In this document: positions 1 to 7,920 of the stretch, piece after piece
How the letters are laid out: the number at the start of each line of letters is the position of its first letter
Numbering within the stretch: the first letter of the stretch is position 1
Origin: Lentilactobacillus diolivorans DSM 14421
GTDB lineage: Bacteria; Bacillota; Bacilli; Lactobacillales; Lactobacillaceae
DNA: 64,000 bases
Direction of reading: 5' to 3'
Assembly: GCF_001434255.1 (NCBI RefSeq)
Contig: NZ_AZEY01000029.1
Span: 62,001-126,000, forward strand
Program-made: the position numbers and the translations under genes
The notes under the pieces: generated by a model
What the model was told of the DNA's origin: nothing
Database searches by the model: none
The model's input: the letters and a program-made list of their open reading frames with translations, nothing else

Positions 1-1010
1 AAGACATAGAAGAATTGTTTCTTACCAATTTTCTTTCGAATGATTGGCCACAGAAATACCAAGAAAATTCCTGGAATTGAACCAATCAGGTTAATGGAAG
101 CCATCCATTCCGGGTGACCAACGTTGTATTGCATGTAGAACGGCCAAACGGTATTGCCAAAGAACATAAACGTGAACCCGATCAGGAAGAACATGCCAAG
201 GACTTGAAGCGGCTTGTTACGTTTGATTTCGGCAAATAAATCTGAATATTTAACGGAAGCCGTTTCTTCTTTAGTGGGTAAAACCCGTTCTTTAACACCA
301 AAGTAGGTAACCATCAATAAAATAAAGCCGATAATCATGTAAATCGACATGACTAAGAAGTAGGCACCACCGGCATGAGGAGATGTATAGTCACCTAAAT
401 TTAGTTTTAGACCAAACAACCCAACGTCCTTCATTTGTTTATCAGGAGAAGCAAGTTGAACAAATAAGGGTAGGAATGTATAAACCATTAAGTTACCAAT
501 ATTTGCTTCAGTCATTCGAACCGTTGTTAAAGTAGAAACCTCATCGTTATCGCGGGTTAAGGAAGCGTTCAAGGCCCCATATGGAATGTTCACAAATGAG
601 TAAATTAACGCAGTTGCCAAGTATGAAATAAACGCATAGATGACATTTCCCCGAACGGCTTCCATTGGGAAGAAGAGTAAGGCCGCACAGACGGTTAACG
701 GAATTCCGAAGTAAAGTAAGAATGGTCGGTATTTTCCTCGTTTTAAATTACTTTTATCAACGACCGCACCAACCCATGGATCCCAAAAAACATTCACCCA
801 ACGAACAACTAAGAAGATTGTTGCTCCAACTGCTGCTGAAATACCAAATACAGTTGTTAAATAAAATAATAGCATTGAGCCAACTGTACCAAAAATCAGG
901 TTTTGAGCCAGATCACCGGCGCCATAGCTGATTCGTTCGCCCCAAGAGAGTTTTGCGAACTCTTTTTCGGCAACGTGTTTGGTACCGGCGTCTTTCACAT
1001 TATCTGCCAT
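1..1010 (-). CDS. GPH-family sugar:cation symporter, partial (C-terminus beyond window)
   Basis: This reading frame is open from the window edge to an ATG at 1010, preceded by an AAAAGGGG ribosome site 8 nt upstream. The protein begins MADNVKDAGTKH and continues with the family's N-terminal pattern (RISYGAGDLAQNL, then WDPWVGAVVDKS around residue 80, then KRGKYRPF). These are hallmarks of the glycoside-pentoside-hexuronide:cation symporters (MelB, XynP, XylP), which import glycosides with H+ or Na+. About 336 of an expected 450-480 residues are visible, with several hydrophobic membrane segments. It lies beside an AraC regulator and a xyloside/isoprimeverose locus, so a plant-oligosaccharide substrate is likely, but the exact sugar is unknown. 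Confidence 0.9.
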   Translation of the reverse strand, partial: MADNVKDAGTKHVAEKEFAKLSWGERISYGAGDLAQNLIFGTVGSMLLFYLTTVFGISAAVGATIFLVVRWVNVFWDPWVGAVVDKSNLKRGKYRPFLLYFGIPLTVCAALLFFPMEAVRGNVIYAFISYLATALIYSFVNIPYGALNASLTRDNDEVSTLTTVRMTEANIGNLMVYTFLPLFVQLASPDKQMKDVGLFGLKLNLGDYTSPHAGGAYFLVMSIYMIIGFILLMVTYFGVKERVLPTKEETASVKYSDLFAEIKRNKPLQVLGMFFLIGFTFMFFGNTVWPFYMQYNVGHPEWMASINLIGSIPGIFLVFLWPIIRKKIGKKQFFYV

Positions 1011-1074
1011 TTTCTGTACCCCTTTTTTATTAGTTTTGCTAACGCTGATTCATCCCCAACGCTAACTACAACTC

Positions 1075-1096
1075 GTATTGTATCCGCTTACAATAC
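1075..1096. promoter_or_regulatory. 22-bp palindromic operator (cre / LacI-type)
   Basis: The sequence is a perfect 8-bp inverted repeat, GTATTGTA and TACAATAC, separated by TCCGCT. The centre (TGTATCCGCTTACA) resembles a CcpA cre site with an imperfect core. It lies 65 bp upstream of the symporter start on the minus strand, a position suited to control by CcpA or a LacI-type repressor. No promoter hexamers could be assigned with certainty. Confidence 0.5.
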
Positions 1097-1216
1097 GGCG
1101 GATTAACTTCGTTGTTAACTAGTTTTTGTCAAATCGTGATCTTGAACTGACAGAGGATCCAGATAATTTTATTGGTGAACTAACTTTTTAGAACAATCTT
1201 TCCCGTTCTTTTGCAT

Positions 1217-1276
1217 AAAAAAAGAGACAAATTCAATTCCACCTGTTTCAACAGATTAAATTGGATTTGTCTCTTT
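1217..1276 (-). terminator. Rho-independent terminator of the AraC gene
   Basis: An 18-bp inverted repeat (1221-1238 with 1259-1276, one mismatch) carries a T-run on the minus strand. It lies just 3' of the araC-type gene. Confidence 0.8.
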
Positions 1277-1296
1277 CTGACGTATAGTTTAATTGT

Positions 1297-2202
1297 TTAT
1301 TCAAAGTAGCCGCTTTGAGAAACTGATCGGACGGTTCGTTTGTGGCTAATTTGTTTCCGATAAGCACTTGGCGTGGTCCCAGACCATTTCTTGAACTGCT
1401 TACTAAAATTGGAAATGGTACTTGAGCCTAGCATGAAGGCAACATCCTCAACGGAATATTCAGCGTATCCGAGTAATAATTTTGCCTTTCTAAACTTTTT
1501 TTCCTCGATAAAGTGGAGTGGGGTAACGCCATACACTTTACGAAAAGTGCGATGCCCGTAACCGTTACTGATCGCCATTTGTTTGCAGATTGTATTAAAC
1601 GAAAGGGGTGTATTTTCAATATTTTCGACGCCCTCTTCGATTAAAGTGGCCATTTTTCGGGCAGCCTTTGCTTCTCGTTCAGTGAAATGCGGATGTTTCG
1701 TATTATCAAAATCGACAACTTGCTCAGTTAAGTCATACAAATAGGTGAGGAGGGCAATTTGAATCTTTAAATTAGTTTGTTCCGTGCTCAAACTAACATT
1801 CTTACTAAATTTAATAATATCAAGGGCAACCTGCTTCGACAATTTTGCGATCGGTTGTTCTGAAGGAATGACAGTATTGGCAAGATTAGTAATGATCGCT
1901 GACTTTAGCTTCAAACTTTCAAAATTAAAATGGAAACAAATGTAAGTGAGCTCTTTATCTTTATTAGCATTGCGATTGGTATGCAAAGACCCGGGTGAGA
2001 TAATAATGACACTGCCAGGGCCATAGGTCATTGGTGCCAACCCTCTAATTTCTGTGGTTTGCTGTCCTTTTAAGATGCACATTAATTCAAAGGCTTGATG
2101 CTTTTGCTCAAAGAAACTCCAACCGCCGGGAACAGTGTGCATGTGACCGCCAAAAACATATAGTCCAGATTCAATAACCGGAATTGAGACAAATTTTTTC
2201 AT
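1297..2202 (-). CDS. AraC/XylS-family transcriptional regulator
   Basis: This 301-residue protein has the usual two-part AraC layout. The N-terminal half (about 1-150) fits a cupin-like ligand-binding domain, including a GPGSVIIISPGSLH stretch. The C-terminal ~100 residues hold the paired helix-turn-helix: NTICKQMAISNGYGHRTFRK is the first, and VEDVAFMLGSSTISNFSKQF is the second, followed by the family's W-G-T-P-S-A-Y-R-K signature. It lies downstream of the divergent operator region of the truncated GPH symporter, on the same strand, and probably senses a sugar and activates nearby glycoside genes. The target is inference; the family call is firm. Confidence 0.9.
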   Translation of the reverse strand: MKKFVSIPVIESGLYVFGGHMHTVPGGWSFFEQKHQAFELMCILKGQQTTEIRGLAPMTYGPGSVIIISPGSLHTNRNANKDKELTYICFHFNFESLKLKSAIITNLANTVIPSEQPIAKLSKQVALDIIKFSKNVSLSTEQTNLKIQIALLTYLYDLTEQVVDFDNTKHPHFTEREAKAARKMATLIEEGVENIENTPLSFNTICKQMAISNGYGHRTFRKVYGVTPLHFIEEKKFRKAKLLLGYAEYSVEDVAFMLGSSTISNFSKQFKKWSGTTPSAYRKQISHKRTVRSVSQSGYFE

Positions 2203-2707
2203 GATATCATGACTTCACTTTCGGATAAATTAGGAATGACAGTTTACTCCTGTATCATATTAGATTAGGATTAGGTAGTCAATGGAAAGGGTTACAAACT
2301 TTGTCAAAATGGACATTGAATTTGTCATTTTGTGACCTGTGATGCCGAAAAATGAATTGTTATTTATCAACTTACTTTCCGAATTATAAAAATCATTGCT
2401 TGGGGGATTGATTCTTAAAACAATAGACGTAACAAATCACAGTTTGAAATCAAGATATGATTGGTCGATTTTTAGATTGAGATAAATTGAATGGAATTGG
2501 GTAAGGTTACGGGCTTTTATGGTAAAGGTAATCATCCAGATATGAAGTGGAAATAACTTTCGGTCATATAGGCAACATAGTCCCACATTTTAGACTTTAG
2601 GTATTTTTGTGGATTACCGAACCGAAATGTGGTTTAAAGGACTGATTCCAAAACATAGGACAAGTATCCCGATATTTTAAGGTTAGGAATGTTTGCCGAG
2701 CCAAAAC
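2203..2707. other. Intergenic stretch, no gene seen
   Basis: No convincing coding frame is present. It contains the upstream region of the AraC gene and, at its right side, the tail of repeat copy A (the minus-strand reading carries CACGTTTTGGCT and ATTCCTAA, shared with the other copies). Confidence 0.6.
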
Positions 2708-2821
2708 GTGCGAAAACCCGCAGCTTCCGGCCATATAAACCCTCCAAGCCAGCATCCCCGAAACAGGGATGCTGGCTTGGAGGGTTTATATTCTGGAGGC
2801 TAAACGCGGGTTTTCACACTC
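2708..2821 (-). repeat. Bulged-hairpin repeat, copy A
   Basis: Read on the minus strand, the outer arm is 2819-2806, followed by the unpaired GTTT (2805-2802), the AGCCTCC stem, unpaired AGA (2794-2792), a 26-nt inner arm starting ATATAAAC, and a 7-nt loop. The return arm carries GGCC (2732-2729) opposite AGA. The hairpin starts 2 nt after the TGA stop of the GH3 gene (2824-2822), in the same orientation. There is one U.G pair in the outer stem and no T-run follows, so it is not a typical Rho-independent terminator. Confidence 0.85.
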
Positions 2822-5041
2822 TCACGAATTGCTCAACTCCAAAAATCTTTGAATCTGCTCCGGGGTCACGCCCACCGTCGTTGCTGCCCGCAACGGCATG
2901 TTTAGAAACATCTTGGCGGTTGCCGGATCACTTGTCATCACCTTATCGAATATTTCGCCGATTCCTGATTCATCCAAAGCGGATTTTAATTCAGGGTGAT
3001 CAACCAAGACATTAATATAAGTGTTCATATTAACAATCAGTGGTTGGACAGGGGTCCAATCCAGCGAAATATCTTGATGGAGTCGGATATTCTGACTACT
3101 GGAGCCAATCAAAATTTCATATGAACCATTATCAACCTGCCAATTTTCGGTTGCTGGATTAAACCAACTAAATGCCCGCAATCCAAGTGTGAATGACAGT
3201 TGGGCTTCTTCGCCTGGATTAAGCCCAACCTTGCCGAAATCAACCAATTGTTTAGCTGCCATTTCAACGTGACTGGCATGATTGCCAACATAGATCTGGA
3301 CGGTTTCTTCGCCCTGACGCTGCCCGGTGTTCCTGACCTTTAGGGAAACTAAGACTTGTTTGTCTTCAACACTAACCGTTAAGTTATGATAATCAAAATT
3401 AGTATAACTAAGCCCGAAACCAAACGGAAATTGAACCGGCAATTGTTTTTTATCGTAGTAGCGATAGCCCACAAAGCCGCCCTCACGATAATTTTCAATT
3501 TTGGGATCGGCATTGAAGGTGAGGTAACTTGGCGTATCTTCTAGTCGTTGTGGAAAACTTTCTGCTAGTTTGCCGGATGGCGTTACTTTGCCACTTAAGA
3601 TATCCCAAGTCGCTTCGCCAACCGCCTCGCCAGCTAAGTACGTTTCCAGGATTCCAGCAACTTGATGGACCCATGGCATTAACAAAACAGAGCCGTTTTG
3701 AAGAATTACTACGGTATTGGGATTGACCTTTGCTACTGCCTCGATCAACTGGTTTTGAGATTGAGGCAGGTTAAGGTTATCTTTGTCAAAGCCTTCAGAT
3801 TCTTGTTGTTCAGGGTACCCGGCAAATAACAGGACTTTATCAGCCCGCTTGGCAATGGTTACTGCCTGATCAATTAATTGATGATCGACTTCATCTTGGC
3901 TGAGTGAATATCCTGCTGCATAGGGTGTTTCGGGTCGGGCTTGGTCAATGGCTTGGAAAGGAGTGACAAGGTGATGTGCATTGACATGTGAGCTGCCACT
4001 TCCTTGATAGCGTGGCTTTTTGGCAAGTTCACCAATGACCGCGATTGAATCGACGGCACTAATTGGTAAAATATCATGATCGTTTTTCATAAGAACTATG
4101 CTCTTGGCCGCCAACTTTCTCGCAAATTGGTGTTGCGCATCCATATCGTATTTTTGCGGATCCCCTGATTGTTGTTGCCAATGGTCAATCATTGCCAGAA
4201 CTCGGCTCACGGCTCGATCGAGAGTCGTTTCGGATAATTGTTTTTTCTTGACGGCAGTGACAATTTCGTCAGTTGACAGATCACCCTTGCCGGGCATTTC
4301 CAGATCCAGTCCAGCTTTGATTGCGGCCGTGTGATCGGCAACGGCGCCCCAGTCTGACATCACGAGCCCCTTAAATCCCCATTCGTTTCGAAGAATATCG
4401 GTGAGTAATCTGTGATTTTGTGAGTTTAGTGTGCCATTAATTTGATTGTAGGAACACATAATTGTTGCGGGATGAGCGTTTTTGACAACCTTTTCAAATG
4501 CAGATAAATAGAGTTCTCGTAATGTTCGTTCGTCGATATTGGAAGACATAGTGAACCGTTCGTTTTCCCGATTGTTGGCAGCGAAATGTTTAACACTAAC
4601 GCCGACACCCTCATTTTGAACACCATTAACGTAGGCAGTGGCTAGTTCGCCCGTTAAATAGGGATCTTCTGAGAAATATTCGAAATTTCGACCAGCTAAC
4701 GGACTGCGTTTTAAATTAATGCCGGGTCCAAGTAACACGCCGACGCGCTCTGCTTGAGCGGCTTTACCGAGATAATGACCAAGTTGGTTCATCTCCTGCC
4801 GGTCAAATGAACAGGCGGTTAACGCTGATGCCGGGAAGCAAACAGCTTCAATACTTTCTTTTAATCCCAAACCGCTCATAGAAGCATCCTGTTTCCGTAA
4901 ACCTGAGGGACCGTCCGACATCATGAGTGGTGAAAGATTTAATCGGTCAATCGTTGCGGTATACCAAAAGTCTTTGCCAGAAACGAGAGCAGCTTTTTCT
5001 TCGAGCGTTAATTGGTTAATCAGTTGTGGATCAATTGCCAT
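2822..5041 (-). CDS. GH3 family beta-glycosidase (beta-glucosidase/beta-xylosidase)
   Basis: This 739-residue cytoplasmic enzyme (no signal peptide) shows the GH3 layout. A TIM-barrel-like domain holds KHFAANNRE (about 151-159) and the nucleophile motif MSDWG (Asp about 230). The alpha/beta sandwich domain contains GSGSSHVN and GYPEQQESEGFD. A fibronectin-III-like region lies near 560-660, followed by an extra ~75-residue C-terminal segment. The ATG at 5041 is preferred because GAAAGG lies 11 nt upstream; a GTG at 5053 is possible. It starts 24 nt after the ROK repressor stop, so it is in its operon. It probably hydrolyses beta-linked gluco- or xylo-oligosaccharides delivered by the symporter; GH3 specificity cannot be read from sequence alone. 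Confidence 0.93.
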   Translation of the reverse strand: MAIDPQLINQLTLEEKAALVSGKDFWYTATIDRLNLSPLMMSDGPSGLRKQDASMSGLGLKESIEAVCFPASALTACSFDRQEMNQLGHYLGKAAQAERVGVLLGPGINLKRSPLAGRNFEYFSEDPYLTGELATAYVNGVQNEGVGVSVKHFAANNRENERFTMSSNIDERTLRELYLSAFEKVVKNAHPATIMCSYNQINGTLNSQNHRLLTDILRNEWGFKGLVMSDWGAVADHTAAIKAGLDLEMPGKGDLSTDEIVTAVKKKQLSETTLDRAVSRVLAMIDHWQQQSGDPQKYDMDAQHQFARKLAAKSIVLMKNDHDILPISAVDSIAVIGELAKKPRYQGSGSSHVNAHHLVTPFQAIDQARPETPYAAGYSLSQDEVDHQLIDQAVTIAKRADKVLLFAGYPEQQESEGFDKDNLNLPQSQNQLIEAVAKVNPNTVVILQNGSVLLMPWVHQVAGILETYLAGEAVGEATWDILSGKVTPSGKLAESFPQRLEDTPSYLTFNADPKIENYREGGFVGYRYYDKKQLPVQFPFGFGLSYTNFDYHNLTVSVEDKQVLVSLKVRNTGQRQGEETVQIYVGNHASHVEMAAKQLVDFGKVGLNPGEEAQLSFTLGLRAFSWFNPATENWQVDNGSYEILIGSSSQNIRLHQDISLDWTPVQPLIVNMNTYINVLVDHPELKSALDESGIGEIFDKVMTSDPATAKMFLNMPLRAATTVGVTPEQIQRFLELSNS

Positions 5042-5064
5042 AATGAACGACACCTTTCTTGTGA

Positions 5065-6243
5065 TTAGTGATGAAAAATTAAGCGGGTTCCTTCCATATC
5101 TAAAACCCGATGGATCGCCATTGAGGCGCCACCAAGTAATGTCGCATATTTAACGTCCTTTGACATGACCAGTGGTGGGACTAGTGGCATAAAGCCTAAT
5201 TTCATTTGAACGTTTTTGAGAATTTCAGGGAGCTCTTCAATCAATGGTGAATTAAAAAAGATCATTTGTGGATCATAGGCGGCAATTAAGTCGGCAGTGA
5301 CGATTGCAAGGTGGTAACAGAATTGCTCAATAATTTCAGTTACTTGAGGATCGTTTAAATTAAAATCACGAAGTAATTCATTCAACTGATAATGTTTCTT
5401 ATTCTTTAATTTAGCGATTTTAGTCAGAATCTTGGTTTGTGACCACTCTGAATCAAAGTTAGGTAACTGAGCAAGCCGTCGTTTTTTCTGACCATTGTCT
5501 TGAATCATAATCCGGCCAATTTCACCGGCTTGGCCGTAATTTCCAGTGTATAGGTGGGTATTAATGATAATTCCGGCACCAATTCCTTCATGGATACTGA
5601 TTGAAACAATATTTTCCAATTCTTGCTTACTAAAGTCCTGTTCAAAAATTGCGGAGAGGTTAGCTTCATTTTCAACTATTACGGGAACGTCGTATTTTTT
5701 CTTGAAATGACCAATAAGATCATATTCTTCAAAGTCAATAAACGGTGAAGTAACGACTTCACCGTTATAGACCACACCAAAGATTGCGATTGAGATGGCC
5801 CGCAAGCCATTAACCGTATCAAAATTTGGTAGTTGACTAATTTGATCTTCCATCATTGCAACAATGTTTGTGATTGATTGATTATCAATGTTTCGGGTGT
5901 TGTATTCCAACGTTCGGCCGTCGAGTTTGGCGGCTAACATTTCCAGTTCATGACCGGAAATACTAAAGTTGACCACGTAGCCATAAGCCGCGTTATACTC
6001 AACCAACTCAGGCTTACGACCACTCGTACCGGTTGATTTATCTTCCCCTAAACTTTTGACGAGTTTTCGATCAATGAATGTGCCAACGATGTCTGAGACC
6101 GTCATTTTATTTAGGCCTAATAATTTAGAAATATCATTTCTTGAAATCGGGCCGTTATTGATAATTGCCTGGAGGACAGACCGTTCATTGAAATCCCGCA
6201 TCACGTCTTTATTAATAATCACTTTTTCTCTCTCACTTTTCAT
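5065..6243 (-). CDS. xylR: ROK-family xylose/xyloside repressor (XylR-like)
   Basis: The 392-residue protein has an N-terminal winged helix (about 15-75: FNERSVLQAIINNGPISRNDISKLLGLNKMTVSDIV in short segments) followed by a ROK sugar-kinase-like domain (EGIGAGIIIN, then GQAGEIGRIMI). In Lactobacillus pentosus the repressor of the xylPQ genes is of this class. ROK proteins normally carry a CxCGxxGCxE zinc motif after the GHxxI/L position; here no cysteine cluster is present (the segment reads GRIMIQDNGQKKRRL). Zinc binding therefore appears lost, as in some XylR-type members. It is between the symporter and the GH3 gene in one minus-strand operon. Confidence 0.88.
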   Translation of the reverse strand: MKSEREKVIINKDVMRDFNERSVLQAIINNGPISRNDISKLLGLNKMTVSDIVGTFIDRKLVKSLGEDKSTGTSGRKPELVEYNAAYGYVVNFSISGHELEMLAAKLDGRTLEYNTRNIDNQSITNIVAMMEDQISQLPNFDTVNGLRAISIAIFGVVYNGEVVTSPFIDFEEYDLIGHFKKKYDVPVIVENEANLSAIFEQDFSKQELENIVSISIHEGIGAGIIINTHLYTGNYGQAGEIGRIMIQDNGQKKRRLAQLPNFDSEWSQTKILTKIAKLKNKKHYQLNELLRDFNLNDPQVTEIIEQFCYHLAIVTADLIAAYDPQMIFFNSPLIEELPEILKNVQMKLGFMPLVPPLVMSKDVKYATLLGGASMAIHRVLDMEGTRLIFHH

Positions 6244-6248
6244 TGAAA

Positions 6249-7661
6249 TTAGTCATCTGCATTCTCTTTTGCGTGTTTAGCAGCCAGATCACTTTGCATT
6301 TTCTTTTCGATACCATCAACATGATAGAACAATAAGGCGATGGCGGAAAGACCAAATCCAAGTAACGGCACCCAAATATAGTTTAATTCAATACCGTGCA
6401 GTGCAGCGGCTGACTGGTTTTGGTTGGCAACATAATGAGTGATTGAAAGAATCCATCCGGTAATGACACCGCCGATTCCCATTCCCAACTTAGCACTGAA
6501 GCTTGAGAATGAAGTCACGATTCCTTCAGCTCGAACACCATTTTTCCATTCACCATAATCAACAGCATCGGCTAGCATGACGGCGATCAAGCCAGATACA
6601 TAACCAGTTCCAAGGTAACCAACAATTGTTGCAAAAATAATCATTGGGACACTTAAGTGGGTTGCACCAACGCTTAACAATAATTGGCCGGCGATTGCCA
6701 TGACCATGCCCAAAAGCATTGTATTTCGTTTACCAATTAGTTTGGAAGTTAATGGGGTTAACACAACGGCAATCAATGAGACAAATTGTAGGCTTAGAAC
6801 AAATGAAGCTAAACCAGCGTTATGCATATTGTATTTAAAGAAGTAAACGGTGACTTGAGAACGTGTTTGCATCCCCAACCAATAGATAAAGTTAATGAAG
6901 ATAATAATTGCCCAAGGCCAGTTCCGTCGAAGCGCTTTTAGCGACTCTTTGATCGGAATTGATTGACGGGAACTCTTAGTCTGAACACGTTCCTTTGTAT
7001 TTTTAAAGACAATTCCGAAAATAATCACAACGACGATTCCGACAATTAATGCCCAGATAAACCAGCCGTGGGCACTGGTCGTTGAGCCACCACCGAAGAA
7101 CGCGACCATGCCTAATGTAATTCCGGTAATAATGGCTGCACCGGCAGTTCCCATAAACTGACGAATGGTTGAAAGTGTCACTCGTTCTTGGGGGTTGCTT
7201 GTTAATGATGGCAAAATCGAAGTAATTGGAATATTAACAGCTGAATACAAGACATCAACCCCAATATAGGTGACGTAAGCCCAAACCAACTTTCCGGTCA
7301 GGCTTAGATTGGGAGTGGTAAAGACCAAAACACAGAAGACTGCAAATGGAATTGAGAACCATAACCAATAAGGCCGGCTCTTTCCCCACTTCGTATGGGT
7401 ATGATCGATCATAATTCCCCAGAAGGGACCATCAAAAGCGTCAACAATTCGGGCAACCAAGAATAAGGTTCCAACGGCGGCCGCACTGATACCAAATGTA
7501 TCGGTATAAAAAATCATCAAGTAAGTTCCGACCATTTGAAATGACAGGTTGCACGCGAAGTCACTTAAACTATAGGCAAACCGTTCGTTCCAAGGGACCA
7601 TATTCTTTAAGATTGTGGCCGGCTTGGCAATTGCTTTTTTCTCTGAAACAGGTTCATGCAT
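6249..7661 (-). CDS. xylP: GPH-family isoprimeverose/xyloside symporter (XylP-like)
   Basis: This 470-residue, twelve-segment membrane protein has the GPH signatures: NERFAYSLSDFACNLSFQ at the N-terminus, FDGPFWGIMIDHTHTKWGKSRPY near residue 80, and a conserved YLGTGYVSGLIAVMLADAVDYG region near 370. It ends in a cytoplasmic polar tail. The ATG at 7661 is chosen over the GTG at 7670 because AAGAGGTG lies at the right distance. It heads an operon symporter-ROK-GH3 (5-bp gap to the repressor) and is divergent from the alpha-xylosidase. XylP/XylQ pairs import and split isoprimeverose (alpha-xylosyl-1,6-glucose) in L. pentosus, and the same role is inferred here. Confidence 0.88.
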   Translation of the reverse strand: MHEPVSEKKAIAKPATILKNMVPWNERFAYSLSDFACNLSFQMVGTYLMIFYTDTFGISAAAVGTLFLVARIVDAFDGPFWGIMIDHTHTKWGKSRPYWLWFSIPFAVFCVLVFTTPNLSLTGKLVWAYVTYIGVDVLYSAVNIPITSILPSLTSNPQERVTLSTIRQFMGTAGAAIITGITLGMVAFFGGGSTTSAHGWFIWALIVGIVVVIIFGIVFKNTKERVQTKSSRQSIPIKESLKALRRNWPWAIIIFINFIYWLGMQTRSQVTVYFFKYNMHNAGLASFVLSLQFVSLIAVVLTPLTSKLIGKRNTMLLGMVMAIAGQLLLSVGATHLSVPMIIFATIVGYLGTGYVSGLIAVMLADAVDYGEWKNGVRAEGIVTSFSSFSAKLGMGIGGVITGWILSITHYVANQNQSAAALHGIELNYIWVPLLGFGLSAIALLFYHVDGIEKKMQSDLAAKHAKENADD

Positions 7662-7714
7662 AGTGAACACCTCTTAAATAGTTTTTGACGTTAATAAATT
7701 CAATTTACAAACAA

Positions 7715-7743
7715 ATTGTATTGTAACCGGTTTCAAATGTCAA
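7715..7743 (-). promoter_or_regulatory. Promoter of symporter operon with overlapping cre
   Basis: On the minus strand TTGACA (7743-7738) and TACAAT (7720-7715) are 17 bp apart. The spacer holds TTGAAACCGGTTACA, which fits the cre consensus WTGNAANCGNWNNCW at every position. Carbon catabolite repression by CcpA is expected. Confidence 0.8.
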
Positions 7744-7828
7744 CAAAAAATTAACGGTTACTTTTATATTATGAATACATTCTATATAAGCCAGCTAAAC
7801 AGAGAGGACTAAGTTGATCATTAATTTA

Positions 7829-7866
7829 TTGAAAGCGTTGACAATCTTTTGAATCATAGTTACACT
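7829..7866 (+). promoter_or_regulatory. Promoter of alpha-xylosidase with overlapping cre
   Basis: TTGACA at 7838-7843 and TACACT at 7861-7866 are 17 bp apart. TTGAAAGCGTTGACA (7829-7843), a perfect cre, covers the -35 hexamer. CcpA bound here would block polymerase. Confidence 0.8.
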
Positions 7867-7920
7867 ATCGGTGACAATTAATAAATTCAACTTTCAAAAA
7901 CAAAGTAGAGGTGTTTCTTA

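Larger units (their letters stand above)
7691..7890. promoter_or_regulatory. Direct repeat TTAATAAATTCAA, candidate ROK-repressor operators
   Basis: The 13-mer TTAATAAATTCAA occurs at 7691-7703 and again at 7878-7890. Each copy lies just downstream of the -10 of one of the two divergent promoters, an ideal site for a repressor acting on both transcripts. XylR binding is inferred from position only. Confidence 0.45.

Noticed and set aside
2689-3015. 108-residue + strand frame
   Set aside because: It crosses repeat copy A and the antisense of the GH3 gene; no ribosome site or similarity.
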